A DNA stretch of 64,000 bases from the NCBI GenBank assembly GCA_964019695.1, contig OZ026525.1, forward strand, positions 83,896,279 to 83,960,278, read 5' to 3'. A program made the position numbers and the translations under genes. Numbering within the stretch: the first letter of the stretch is position 1; each line of letters opens with the position of its first letter. Below the pieces are notes generated by a model. The model did no database searches. It saw nothing but the letters and a program-made list of their open reading frames with translations, and was not told the DNA's origin. Positions 46,030 to 56,603 of this stretch are shown in pieces. The stretch is from Loripinus fragilis. Taxonomy: Eukaryota; Mollusca; Bivalvia; Lucinida; Lucinidae.

Positions 46030-47135
46030 AATTTCATAATACAAATATAGTGGCGACGGCGTTTTATGGGGTAAGACGCGTCGCTTCTGTAAACTAGATT
46101 ACGGGATGGTTTTTTTCTAAAAGCGCCAAAACAATTTGCACTGGATTGTATTTTCAAGTTCAGTTGCTGCTGAAAAAGACCAAGCAATGCATAATATTTC
46201 ACGCGACTCGTCAGGCAGGTTCGAGTGGGATTCGCGATTATAACTTCATATCTGTATCCGCCAGATGAATTATATGAGGTTTTACAGCAAATCGGACTTC
46301 TTAGGAAAAGTATTAATTACAAGTGGTACCCAGAGTCGGGTAACAACAAAATCAACAACTCACGGAAACGTCATGTTAGCCCTGAATACCCAGACACTTT
46401 GATCAGCAGCTTTGCCTCTCATTTTGGCGTCTTTATATAGCACAGACTTAAAATACAAACACCAAACACAGCGATGAATATGCACTTCTTTGTTGTAACA
46501 TCATACAATTGCGACGATGCCATTTTTCACCTGAACAGGTCTCATTTTTATTTACGATAGAGAGCGATTGCCGCGAAAATTAAGTGATAATAAATTTAAT
46601 TGTTTCAAATGTGTTCTATTGATTCATGATCCGAGTGCGCGACAATTTGTCTGGTTTTGTGTATGTTTTCCGCCGTGTTTCAACAATTGTGGCGATACAT
46701 CATACTTCCGGGCTGATCTGTTCTCATTCGCCGTGTCATTGCTGTGGCAACATTTCAAGTGCCCCAGCCGACGGCTTCCAGGATTGCAGGATACTTGAAA
46801 AAGGATAAAATTCTGGCTGCATACTCACTTATATTAACTCTTTGCACGCTGGGTAATTTTTCATGCTTTTGTTGTCGTCTGCTGATTTTTTTTCAAAATT
46901 AACGTTTTCAAACAATTCTTTCAGGACCAAATTCAGAGTGTCAAACCAGTCGGATGCAGATCAGGACCGACATTCTCTGGGTACAAGCCTTTGCAATCGT
47001 TTTCAGCAGACGAAAAATAAAATCGCCGCAAGCATGGGCCTCGGCGCATGATTACCTGTTTTCTGGGCTCGCAACCTGGTGAGGCTCAAACCAGTCTGCT
47101 CAACTACGTGTAGCAACTACAAACATTTTGCTCTC
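46030..47135. other. Intergenic DNA, no gene recognised
   Basis: Frames of 60-76 codons on both strands (for example 46225-46440 and 46568-46798) lack recognisable motifs and splice context. Confidence 0.45.
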
Positions 47136-47140
47136 CAGAA

Positions 47141-47347
47141 ACACACCAGATAGGCGGCAATCGAAAACGTTAATACTCATCATCACGGATCGACGAATAA
47201 AGATCAAAACTTGTTAGAAACAGAGCTTTCAATCGTCATTTGTCGCCAGTCCGACTGGCGACAAATGGCAATCGAAAACTCTGTTTGGCGATTTTTGATC
47301 CGCGTTCGTCGATTGTCTAGAGCGTTTTCGATTGCTACCGGTGTGTG
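47141..47347. mobile_element. 207-bp inverted-repeat element with perfect central hairpin
   Basis: The outer arms ACACACC then GGCAATCGAAAACG pair with CGTTTTCGATTGCTACC then GGTGTGT. The pairing runs almost the full length to the central palindrome CATTTGTCGCCAGTC / GACTGGCGACAAATG (47237-47267). It abuts repeat F copy 2. Confidence 0.85.
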
Positions 47348-47515
47348 GTTTAGGATGTGTGGTTTCAGTATCTAGTGATACCCCAAGTGGTCGTGTCGAT
47401 CTATTTCTGGCACTTGTGGACAATTTCTAACCAGTGTGATCTTTATTTGTGATTCGGGCACCTGTTGAACCCATTCTTAGGTAACCTCACCGCCTCGACG
47501 GTGAGGAATAATGCA
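47348..47515 (+). repeat. Dispersed repeat F, copy 2
   Basis: GTTTCAGTATCTAGTGATAC, GTCGTGTCGATCTATTTCTG and the small hairpin CCTCACCGCCTCGACGGTGAG match copy 3 at 53726-53996. Confidence 0.75.
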
Positions 47516-47587
47516 AATTTTGATATTATAAATACAATGTGAATAAATCGCGTCTACCAGAATTTAAAAACAACTGGACGCTACTGA

Positions 47588-50545
47588 ACAGAACAGAACA
47601 GAACAGAACTTTATTGAAAACTATGCATCTCAGGCCACTCACAGGTGGCGTAAGAGATAAACACAAACATGTTATGCAGTAAAATAAACATAATTCATAA
47701 ATGCAGTGTACTATGAAATACAATATTATTGTATTGGGAATATAGTCCGTGACAGGAAATTGATCTTTAATAACAAAGAATATATGGTTAATCTTCATAT
47801 AGATTGAAACATAATTTATTTCAATCATTTGGAAAAACAATCTACACAGAAAACTTTTCCATAATAATTGCAACAAATTTTGATAATTTAATGAGCGTTG
47901 CTTCATTGGATGAGGTAAAAAGCTCCCTATACTTGCGTATATTTGGCTTAACATAAAAATACGGTTTCAAATACATTTTTATGTCACTCTTAAAAAAAGT
48001 CACAAGTAAACAAATAATGATACTCATCACCAATGTCATCTTTAGTGCAAATTTTACATTTTCGCTCATTTAATGGTATATCATCCCATCGTCCTGTCTC
48101 AACTGGAAGCCGATGGTTACCAGCTCTATATTTGATAATTTTGGAATAATAAAATTTTGAAACATTAATCAAATATTTATCAAAATTAAGATTGTCTTTA
48201 AATAAAAGATATTGTTTTCCTTTTGATGAAACGTTAGCTTTCTCATTCCATTCTTGAATATACAAATCTGACAATGTTCGAGAAATATCCATTTTCACAG
48301 AATTTGGGTTATTGACTGGCTCAGTTTTAAAAAGATCAGGTCGGCCAACAGCAACAAGTATGTCATTAATACAGCGGATCCATTTGAAATTATAAGAACC
48401 CTTTTCGTGTTCTTTAAGCTTTATTGAGTACAGTAATTTAATTTGGATTCTTTTCCATTGACAATTGATAACCAGAAACCTATCATTCTTGACTTTATAT
48501 TAATTTGTAGTGGATGTCGTCCCAATTCTGCATGTAACATATATATAGGGGTACTTTTTCTCAAATTAATAATCTGTCTAAGGAAATCATTATGTAAATT
48601 TTCAATAATTTGGCTATTTTCAAAGCCCCATATTTCACAACCATATAATGCTATAGGTAAAATAACATAATATAATAAATACATCTGCAAATCAATTGGA
48701 ATATCAAGATTACGAATTCGTTTGAAAGGTACATGCATTGCCTTCCTAGCTTGCTCAACATTATGTTTTTTTGTTTGGGGGAAGTGCCTATTTCTGCTAA
48801 AAATAACACCAAGATATTTAAAGTCAGTACAGATGTCAATTTTGTGACCACCTAGATTAAAATTAAAACGCTGGTCTTGTCGAGTACCAAAGATCAAAAT
48901 TTTAGTTTTATCAAAGTTAACAGATAAGTGCCATAATTCTGAGTATTCATAGAACATGTCTAAATTATTTTGAAATTCCTTCTCATCTGTACCAAAAAAA
49001 ACTGTATCGTCGGCATAAAGCAGCACAAGCAGTTTCAAATACAATGTTATATCATCATATTGGAACTCAAAGTTAACACCATTGCAACTTTTGTCGCATA
49101 GGAAAGATTCTAAGTCGTTTAAAAATAAGGCAAATAATACAGGGGATAAATTTTCACCTTGTCTTGAGCCTCGAAAACTTGAGAAGAAAGAAAATTGCTC
49201 TCCATTATATGAGACACATGATTTGATTCCCTTGTACATGTTAAAAATAATCTGGAAGCATTTTCCGTTAATATTACTGGCTAATAGTTTCTTCCATAGC
49301 CCAACTCGCCCTACAGAATCAAATGCTTTGCTAAAAGCAATAAACGAGCAGAACAATTTCTTTTTCTGGGTTTTTGCAATTTCTGTTAATGCATGCAAAA
49401 CAAAAATATGATCCATTGTTGAGTAGCCTGCACGGAAACCAGCCTGATTTTCCTCAAGTATATTGTGTGCATCAAGAAATTTATTAAGACGAGCGTTAAG
49501 TATGGACGTAAACAATTTACCAAAGCAGCTCAAAATCATTATTGGCCTGTAATTTTCTGGACTTTTTGAATCACCCTTGTTTTTGTAAATATGCCGTATT
49601 GCCCCTTCAAGCCAAGAGCCAGGCAACAATCCTGAGTTGAAAATCAAGTTGAAAAATGCAACATATAGTGGCATAATTTCATGTGCAGTTGCTTTGATAT
49701 ATTCATTTATAATACCATCATTTGAACATGCTTTATTGTTTTTTAAGTTATCAATGCATTTCAAAATTTCATTTTCTGAAATGTGACCGCTTAAAATTTT
49801 CATCGTCATTGTCAATTGAAAAATTCAAGTTTTCACTTTCAGGATCATGACTATCATTGGGACTATTGATGTCCTTGAAAAAATTGTATAAATCGTTTAT
49901 ACTGATATCCTTATTTTCCTTTTTGCTTTGGAGGTTATTTAATATTTTCCAAAACTGTTTAGGAGATTTAGATTTCAACTTCCTTAATTTATTCTGTGTG
50001 TCTTTTTTGTGTTTACGAATGAAATTATTACGTTTCTTTTTGTACATTTTGCTTGCGGACACCACTGAAGCCTTAGACGCAGAGCTTGGGTGTTTAGCAT
50101 GCATTTTCTTTGCGCGATGATATGTTTTACGTGACTTAGCACACTGGTGTCCGAACCATGGTTTTTTGTTGTTGTTTGCTGCATTACTGCCATTGTTATA
50201 ATTATTACAAGAATTAGCTGATTCGTTAAAAATTTCAGAGAATTTGTTGCATAATGCGTTTACTTTTTCTTTACTAAGTGAATAAGTGGTTTGGCTCGTT
50301 TGTGTAATATTTGCTAAAAGACTTTGTGTTTTTATACGATTAAGGTTTTCTATGAAATTTGTACGCTTCTCTTCAGGAAGCCTAGGTTTTTGTGCTTTGG
50401 TATTTATTGGTACACTTTTCTTTACTTTCAAATCATTTTTGAAGCATAAACTAGTTGAAATTAGTGAGTGGCCGTCAGAATACAGTGCATCAAGTTCTAC
50501 TGTGTTGATTACATATAAATTTTGCTTATTCATTAGTTTTGCCGC
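47588..50545 (-). mobile_element. CR1/L2-type LINE, 5'-truncated
   Basis: On the minus strand the element reads from the last codons of an endonuclease, through reverse transcriptase and a C-terminal zinc-knuckle region, to a short untranslated tail with AATAAA (47610-47615) and a terminal (GTTCT)n microsatellite. A 3' microsatellite without a poly-A tail is typical of CR1/L2-group elements. The 5' gag-like frame and most of the endonuclease are missing. A 3' stub of the same family is at 36721. Confidence 0.9.
47842..50545 (-). pseudogene. LINE ORF2: endonuclease end, reverse transcriptase, C-terminal zinc region
   Basis: ORF2 proteins nick the target and copy element RNA there. The first piece (50533-49769) starts with LDALYSDGHSLIS, the 'SDH'-like end of the endonuclease, then a basic linker. 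After a frameshift near 49800, the 49815-48421 piece covers polymerase motifs: NYRPIMILSCFGKLF, QAGFRAGYSTMDHIF, SFIAFSKAFDSV, RQGENLSPVLFALFLNDLE and YADD (residues 267-270). In SFIAFSKAFD the usual catalytic aspartate is alanine (residue 160). Further frameshifts near 48425 and 48000 precede CKICTKDDIGDEYHYLFTC, the zinc-binding tail, which continues to a stop near 47842. It is dead. Confidence 0.9.
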
Positions 50546-50665
50546 AATAGTTTTTCAGCAATGATACTTTAAACGGCGACCTCATATCGTGACGAATAGG
50601 TTTGTCCATCGTATGTATACGCCATCAGAGGAACGGTTCAAATAGTGCTTTGATTGATAAATGCT

Positions 50666-50829
50666 TATATTTGCTTCATGTCACATATTGGCAGAAGAAC
50701 ATCAGGTGTAAACTTTCTTTTTTTCTTTGCTCAGTATATGATAAAGTTATAATATCAAGGATAACAAATGCAAAGTGTAGACTGCACGAGAGAGGCAGTC
50801 GTTTAAGCGTCAAATGGCAGCAATACATA
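50666..50829 (+). repeat. 160-bp direct repeat, left copy
   Basis: CACATATTGGCAGAA, GCTCAGTATATGATAAAGTT, ATAATATCAAGGATAACAAA, TGTAGACTGCACGAGAGAGG and TCAAATGGCAGCAATACAT occur here and again at 52528-52685, at about 90 percent identity. The pair encloses the 374-bp palindrome and 1.3 kb more. Confidence 0.9.
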
Positions 50830-50832
50830 CAC

Positions 50833-51206
50833 ATTATTACTTTAGTAACTTGATCCGATGGGTCGGATCACGTCGAGTGGGTGCGCCAGGAACGTCCGGA
50901 TCACACTCGTGGGTCGGATCACGTCGAGTGGGTGCGCCAGGAACGTCCGGATCACACTCGCCAGGAACGTCCGGATCACACTCGTCGAGTGTGATCCGGA
51001 CGTTCCTGGCGCACCCACTCGACGTCCGGATCACACTCGTCGAGTGTGATCCGGACGTTCCTGGCGCACCCACTCGACGTGATCCGAGTGTGATCCGGAC
51101 GTTCCTGGCGCACCCACTCGACGTGATCCGAGTGTGATCCGGACGTTCCTGGCGCACCCACTCGACGTGATCCGACCCATCGGATTAAGTTACTAAAGTA
51201 ATGATG
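50833..51206. repeat. 374-bp GC-rich nested palindrome
   Basis: The outer arms CATTATTACTTTAGTAACTT and GGGTCGGATCACGTCGAGTG pair with 51040-51206. Inside, the module CCAGGAACGTCCGGATCACA occurs three times forward and then four times inverted. Two inversion centres read CACTCGTCGAGTG (50978-50990 and 51033-51045). It is strongly GC-rich in an AT-rich setting. Frames on both strands are by-products. It may be a foldback element, or partly an assembly product. Confidence 0.9.
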
Positions 51207-52527
51207 TATTTATTATATACCTACAAAAAATAACAAGAACACGGCTAGAATGACTTAATAAAATACATGCAATTGCACAAATGTAAGGAAATAATACGGC
51301 AGATCTATGTGATGTGGCAGGATGACACGTCTTGTTTTTACCCGAGTAGTAATACATCAGCTGTTCCTTGCTGAAATGCCACCATTTTGAAAATCCTGTT
51401 CCTCGAGTCCACCTCGGAATTTCAAACGTCTGTAACTTTCTTATAAATGAACAAAAACATAAAGTGTTGGTACTCGTTTTCTTAATTAGACCGTAAGGAA
51501 CATTTTGGTACCAAATTTATTGTGTTTTTCTATAATTTTTCATTTTTGTACCTCTAGCTCCTCCTTTTCCCATGGTAGAAGACAGAAACGTTATGCAACG
51601 TCATCGCATATATATGACGTCATTTGTGACGTCAAATGTGCAGACAACCGTTGAGACACGTTTAAAAAAAGAAAGAACCGTGGAAAAAATGACATCGTAA
51701 TATTTGATTCAGATTCCGGCCCGTTGTCGGGTTTTACCCAAATACAGTACCAGTGTAAAAGTAGTTCGACGTGGGTAAACTATGGAGGATGGTGATACGT
51801 AATCAGAAAACGCTAGTAGGGTGATACAGGATTTTGTATTTTTGTGTAGGAAAATAGGTTGTATCAATGGGTATTTTTTGTAGGTATATAATAGAATAAA
51901 AACTTTACAAATTCTGCATGCATTTCATAGATCTAGACATCTGCAATCAAAATGGATGCTTTATTTTAGTCACGCTTCAATGGTTTAAGTACAGTACAAC
52001 TCCAAATGGTTCAACCCTCAATACTGAAAATTCACGTTTTTATCGTTTGAATTCCACAGTGACTGGCTCCAAAATTTTCGCTGGTTCTCCCTCCAAAAAT
52101 GGCACCTAATGTTGAAGCTTTTGTAAGTGTTTTACTGCAAATTTGTGGCCAAATTTTCTTGGGTATGCCACATCCGTGTATTTTTGTTGAAGAAGTTGTC
52201 CCATTATTAGGGGCAATGAATGATAAATTGGTATTAACTTTTGTCTGTGGTCGGAATTATAACATAAGCAATGACCTGGTAAAGGTTGCAGCAAAAATTG
52301 AGAGCGCTAAATTTTTGCTGGTGAACTTTGAATAGAGAGGGTCAGTACATTTGGTGTAGTACGGTGTAGTACGGTATCATAGCCAATCACCCGTGAATTT
52401 TAATTTGCACTTTTGTGAATTGCATAGTGATAATTCTATCAATGACAAAAATAATTTGTTTGAAAATTATATTCCCAAATGTTATATAGTCAAAAGAATT
52501 TTAATATTCTTTAATTGTTTTTCTGAG
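51207..52527. other. Spacer between the direct repeats, TGACGTCA pair
   Basis: TGACGTCA occurs at 51615-51622 and 51627-51634. The 78-codon frame at 52099-52335 has no recognised domain. The rest is AT-rich and featureless. Confidence 0.5.
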
Positions 52528-52685
52528 TATATGTGCTTTCACATATTGGCAGAATAACATCGGCTGTAAACATTATTTTTTTGCTCAGTATATGATAAAG
52601 TTATAATATCAAGGATAACAAATGCAAAGTGTAGACTGCACGAGAGAGGCAATCGTTTTTAGCGTCAAATGGCAGCAATACATCA
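52528..52685 (+). repeat. 160-bp direct repeat, right copy
   Basis: Matches 50666-50829 block by block. It ends at GGCAGCAATACAT, the same word after which the palindrome begins on the left side. Confidence 0.9.
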
Positions 52686-52807
52686 CGTAATATTCGTGCT
52701 TTTGAGCACATAAGGACCATTAATTTCGTGTTTATTGTTTACAGTTCTAAGAACCTCGAACAGTTAACAGACACGGAAATCTATTCTTTCCAATTTAGCT
52801 TGTCATA

Positions 52808-53083
52808 CCGGTGGCAACATCTCGAGTGGAGCATACCTGCGGTTCTTTGTAAAGTTGCTATACACTTGTGTTGCAACATGTCAGAAAGGGGGGGGGGTGT
52901 TGATTCTCAGTAAGATTATAAAAGAGGGCCACCGTCGGCCCGCCAGTGGCAACATCTCGAGTGGAGCATACCTGCGGTTCTTTGTACAGTTGCTATACAC
53001 TTGTGTTGCAACATGTCAGAAAGGGGGGGGGTGTTGATTCCCAGTAAGCTTATAAAAGAGGGCCACCGTCGGCCCGCCAGTGA
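52808..53083 (+). repeat. 138-bp tandem duplication, two copies
   Basis: GTGGCAACATCTCGAGTGGA, GCATACCTGCGGTTCTTTGT, CACTTGTGTTGCAACATGTC, a G-tract, and GAGGGCCACCGTCGGCCCGC occur at 52808-52945 and 52946-53083, nearly identical apart from G-tract length. It is young by identity. A Penelope 3' fragment abuts its right edge. Confidence 0.9.
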
Positions 53084-53448
53084 AAAATAGTAAGTGAGTA
53101 TGATCAGGAAATACCACAATCACAAACCGCAGACAACCCCGTGGCACCGCGAAGAAGAGCCGCCCAACCACCACAAGACACCAGGAAGACAAATTAAACA
53201 AGGCAACCAGCTCTCTCTTCCCCATCAAGATGATTGCAATACTAGCATGGGCATAAAGTAACGTACAACAAAACATAGAACAATTACAGACTCATACAAT
53301 GGGAGTAACAATAAACAAAAAGTCAACAACAACAGAACCACCCGACTTAGAACGGACGGCAGCCCAAGCCACCGGGGGCTTAAATGCATTTTACTGGTAC
53401 CAAATCTTCGCCCTAGATTCTGCTGTTGTTGAAGTTCAAGAAATGTTC
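53084..53448 (-). mobile_element. Penelope-like 3' fragment inserted in a hairpin repeat
   Basis: The terminus GAAAAATAGTAAGTGAG leads into TATGATCAGGAAATACCACA, CTCTCTTCCCCATCAAGATG, GGGAGTAACAATAAACAAA, CCACCGGGGGCTTAAATGC and TTGAAGTTCAAGAAATGTTC. The left flank GGCCACCGTCGGCCCGCCAG and the right flank CAGGCGGGCCGATAGTGGC are the two arms of the hairpin seen whole at 12905-12982, so the insertion split that hairpin. Confidence 0.85.
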
Positions 53449-53725
53449 ATATATGACCATTTGAATGGTGTTTCGCAGGCGGGCCGATAGTGGCTCGAGG
53501 CTGTATGCTGTTTGTATGCCGGCTGGGTTGTCTTGTAATAAAACCCGACTTTGTAACACACATCAACAGACTCAATTACAAACCGAGTCTGCTGTTTTCA
53601 GTGTGCGTGGGTTACCTCTATTTCGAAAGGATCCGTGCTTTCAGATCATCTAGAGGTTGCAACAGCTGTCGTTGTGCGGCGTGGAGTAAGAAGAACCTCT
53701 CTCCGTATGATAGGTAAAGGTATGA

Positions 53726-53996
53726 TAGTTTTTATTTCGCTATATATTTTCTGGATCATCAAAGATGTTGAAACAAAATTCTAAAATGAACAATGCATAC
53801 ATATTTTGCTTGTAACGTGAAATGCATACTGCAAGGGGCCAAGCACACAGGGTGCATGGTTTCAGCATTTAGTGATATCTCAAGTGGTCGTGTCGATCTA
53901 TTTCTGGCACTTGAGGACAATTTCTATTCAGTGTGGTCACCATACGGACATTTCTTAGATAACCTCGCCGCCTCGACGGCGAGGAATAAAATTGCT
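53726..53996 (+). repeat. Dispersed repeat F, copy 3
   Basis: AAAGATGTTGAAACAAAATT, GTTTCAGCATTTAGTGATAT and GTCGTGTCGATCTATTTCTG, then the hairpin CCTCGCCGCCTCGACGGCGAG. This copy is uninterrupted and defines the family order. Confidence 0.75.
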
Positions 53997-53999
53997 AAG

Positions 54000-54470
54000 G
54001 CTCTGACAGAATGCAGAATGTGGTTGGGTTGGGGAGAGACTTGCTGCACGTTCCATTTGCTGCCATGAATAAACTCAATATAACATATTCTACTGTTTTC
54101 AAATTATGTAAGTTTGCTCTATTTCGAGACCTCCCGGCATTCGTGGATGTGCGTATGTATATAGACTTTAGTTGTTCGTATATAGTCAAAGAGAAGCTTT
54201 TCTGCAAGTTGGCATCTTTAAAGATCGCGTAGGGTTTAAAAAGCTCGAATAAACTGCTTATAACAAAAATTCCGACGTCGACAAGTAGCTCTTGATCCTT
54301 ACCCCTCCAATATGTCTTAGTTCTGAAAATGTCGTCTGCATTCTTCGAAGAAAGAATGGCGAAAAAAAAAGAAATATGAACATGTATACATGTATCTTTA
54401 ATTAAATAAGAAATTAGGGAGGGGTTAGTGATAGGGGTGGAGGAATCCACATAAACTATTCAATCAATGT
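54000..54470. other. Intergenic DNA, no gene recognised
   Basis: A 151-codon minus-strand frame (53995-54450) has no domain that I recognise. A lysine-encoding poly-A run and overlap with repeat F make it doubtful. Confidence 0.4.
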
Positions 54471-54477
54471 TTACAGG

Positions 54478-54565
54478 TTCTTGTAGTTTTGCCTCATGGT
54501 GCCATATGTCGGCTGCTCCATTTGTGATTGTGACATTAAATGGTCATGCTCGCCTGTTTCTATAG
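54478..54565 (+). mobile_element. Penelope-like 3' end, small decayed piece
   Basis: CCTCATGGTGCCAT, TTTGTGATTGTGACATT and GGTCATGCTCGCCTG are diverged forms of the last 90 bp of the family. Confidence 0.5.
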
Positions 54566-54689
54566 TATTCCTAGTATTTAGTCAGAACTATTAGTCAGAT
54601 ATCTACTTCCAATTTTTGGTTAAACGAATAATGAATTTATCGTTTTCAGACAGTCCATCATATTACACTTCACATTTTGGCCAGCCCAT

Positions 54690-54900
54690 GGGACTTTCGT
54701 ACAGAACCTTCGCTTCTCGCATACACAAAGTATCTACATGTAAGCATAGAAAGGTACAGACCAACACTTAGACTTCTAGCCATACCGAATACTCATAAAG
54801 TACGCATTTGCACATATGCGATAAGAATCAAAATCTCATGTGCTGACCTATTTGTTTTCAAATGTTTTACGTTACCATATGCCGCCAGTGTATCGTTTTA
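54690..54900 (+). repeat. Dispersed repeat F, right part only, copy 4
   Basis: ACCTTCGCTTCTCGCATACA, GGTACAGACCA, TTAGACTTCTAGCCATA and GCACATATGCGATAAGAATC correspond to 45385-45530 in copy 1. Confidence 0.65.
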
Positions 54901-55282
54901 CCCTGCCCGTTTGTCATTCTCTTGCGTGTCTATAATCCTGCCATTTGCGTACACTTGACCATTTTGGTCACAAATAGCATCCCGATCCCATAGAATCTAA
55001 AACCGTGGCATGTCTATGAAATAGTTTCTAAATATATAATGTTTAAGAGACTAGAATAGAAAAGTCATACCTAACAAGTGAAAAGCAGAGGCGTTTTTCT
55101 ACTAAGAATTTTAATACAAGGACTTATTATAGTTGCTTCAGTACTCCACAACGCAGAGGGTACACAAATCACAACAACAATTACAAGAGTAGCAGTTACT
55201 TTAACGGTCCTACACAGCAGAGGAGGTCTGGGGTAAGTTCTTTTCAAGCAAATAGGAAAATGTATTCAGCTTTATATACTGT

Positions 55283-55692
55283 TGAGTCCTTATCTTTGCT
55301 TTATCTCCTTTTTATATCTTGATTTATATGTTTTAGGGGATGATGTATTGATAAGTTAGGGGTCTTTCATGCAAACCAAACATCTATGTGGCTTGATCCA
55401 CATCTGAACTAAGGGTGAGGTTGTTGCCGTTAAACCGGTTAAAGCCCTCCAGTAAAATATTTTACTGACCCTTCCAAGGCGGTACTTCTTTTGTGGATCA
55501 TTCATGTTATTTCTGCCGTGTGTTTGTTATGCTTTTGTGCGCATCTGTTTATTGTTGCCTTGTGGTCACCTGCTGGGAAAGGGCTGACCTCTTGGCTCTC
55601 GTTTGTGATGTCTAATAGTGTGTTTGTTACTTTCCAATTGGTATCCTGGGTCAGGTTTGGTATTTGATTGTACCTATTCCTGATCTTTGTCC
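55283..55692 (+). mobile_element. Second Penelope-type 3' family (R1), copy D, inside DIRS
   Basis: TTGAGTCCTTATCTTTGC, GATGTATTGATAAGTTAGGG, GAGGTTGTTGCCGTTAAACC, CTTCCAAGGCGGTACTTC, GTGGTCACCTGCTGGGAAAG and ATTCCTGATCTTTGTCC match copy C at 36918 over the full 0.4 kb. It separates the gag-like tail from the polymerase frame, which resumes at about 55693-55710. TTGA is present at both edges, possibly a short target duplication. Confidence 0.85.
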
Positions 55693-56397
55693 TTTTTCTT
55701 ACTTTGAAAATGCAGAAATCGGAGATACCAGTGGGAGGCAGACTCAGATATTTCTTAAGCAAATGGGAAAAATAACAAACGACCAATGGGTTCTGTCTTT
55801 GATAAAACATGGGTACAAATTGGAGTTTCTAAAAATACATGCAGAGACAGGGGTAAGACAGACTCATGACAGTGCAAAACATACCATTATTTTAAATCAT
55901 GATGTAGAAAAAATATTAGGTAAAATAGTAATAGAGCCTGTACCTCTTGCGGAATTAAATCAAGGTTTTTACAGTACGTTATTCCTTGTACCCAAAAAGA
56001 CAGGGGATTTACGTCCAATAATAAACTTAAAACCTCTAAATCAGTATCTCTGATCTCATCATTTCAAGATGGATTGTATGAAAAAAAGTGATAAATTTAG
56101 CCAAGAAAGGAGATTGGTCGATTTTGATAGACCTCCAAGATGTATATTTCCATATTCCATTACACAAACACCACAGGAAATATCTTCGGTTTTGCATTCA
56201 GGGGAAATCTTGGCAATTCAAAGTACTCCCATTCGGACCCAAGTCCTGTCCAAGAACGTTAGCGAATGTGGTATCAGTTGTAGCAGGCTGTTTGAGAATG
56301 CAAAATCAGAGATTGGCTATTTACCTGGGCGATTGGTTTTTGTTGAATGCAATAAAAAGCAGTGTTTTGATAGACATAGATCGAACGCTCAACCTCT

Positions 56398-56603
56398 TGG
56401 CTCGATCTCTCCCCTCTTCTGTACAGACATATTTCCAGTTCCAACGCCTGAAGGTCACTCGATCGTCCTTGCACCACATCAACCACTGAACTGTTTGAAT
56501 TTGCATGCATCATCATTTTGTGTTACTTTTCGCCATGATGCTGGCAAAAGTTCCCTAACTTTTTTAGAAAAAGTTAGAGAACTTTTGTCAGCATCATGGC
56601 TCG
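56398..56603. mobile_element. Insertion of about 192 bp in DIRS polymerase, flanked by TGGCTCG
   Basis: TGGCTCG occurs at 56398-56404 and 56597-56603. The coding sequence before (IDRTLNLLAR) and after (LNLLVNKEKS) has the spacing expected in DIRS polymerases only if the insert is ignored. The right end of the insert is a 58-nt palindrome (56542-56600) pairing GCCATGATGCTGGCAAAAG with CTTTTGTCAGCATCATGGC around AACTTTTTTAGAAAAAGTT. The element type is not recognised. Confidence 0.7.

Noticed and set aside
50814..51161. Several overlapping 60-107-codon frames on both strands
   Set aside because: All arise from the GC-rich palindrome, which has few stops and reads similarly on each strand.
53995..54450. 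151-codon minus-strand open frame
   Set aside because: No motif recognised, it overlaps the end of repeat F and an A-rich run. It is a chance frame in AT-rich DNA unless transcripts say otherwise.
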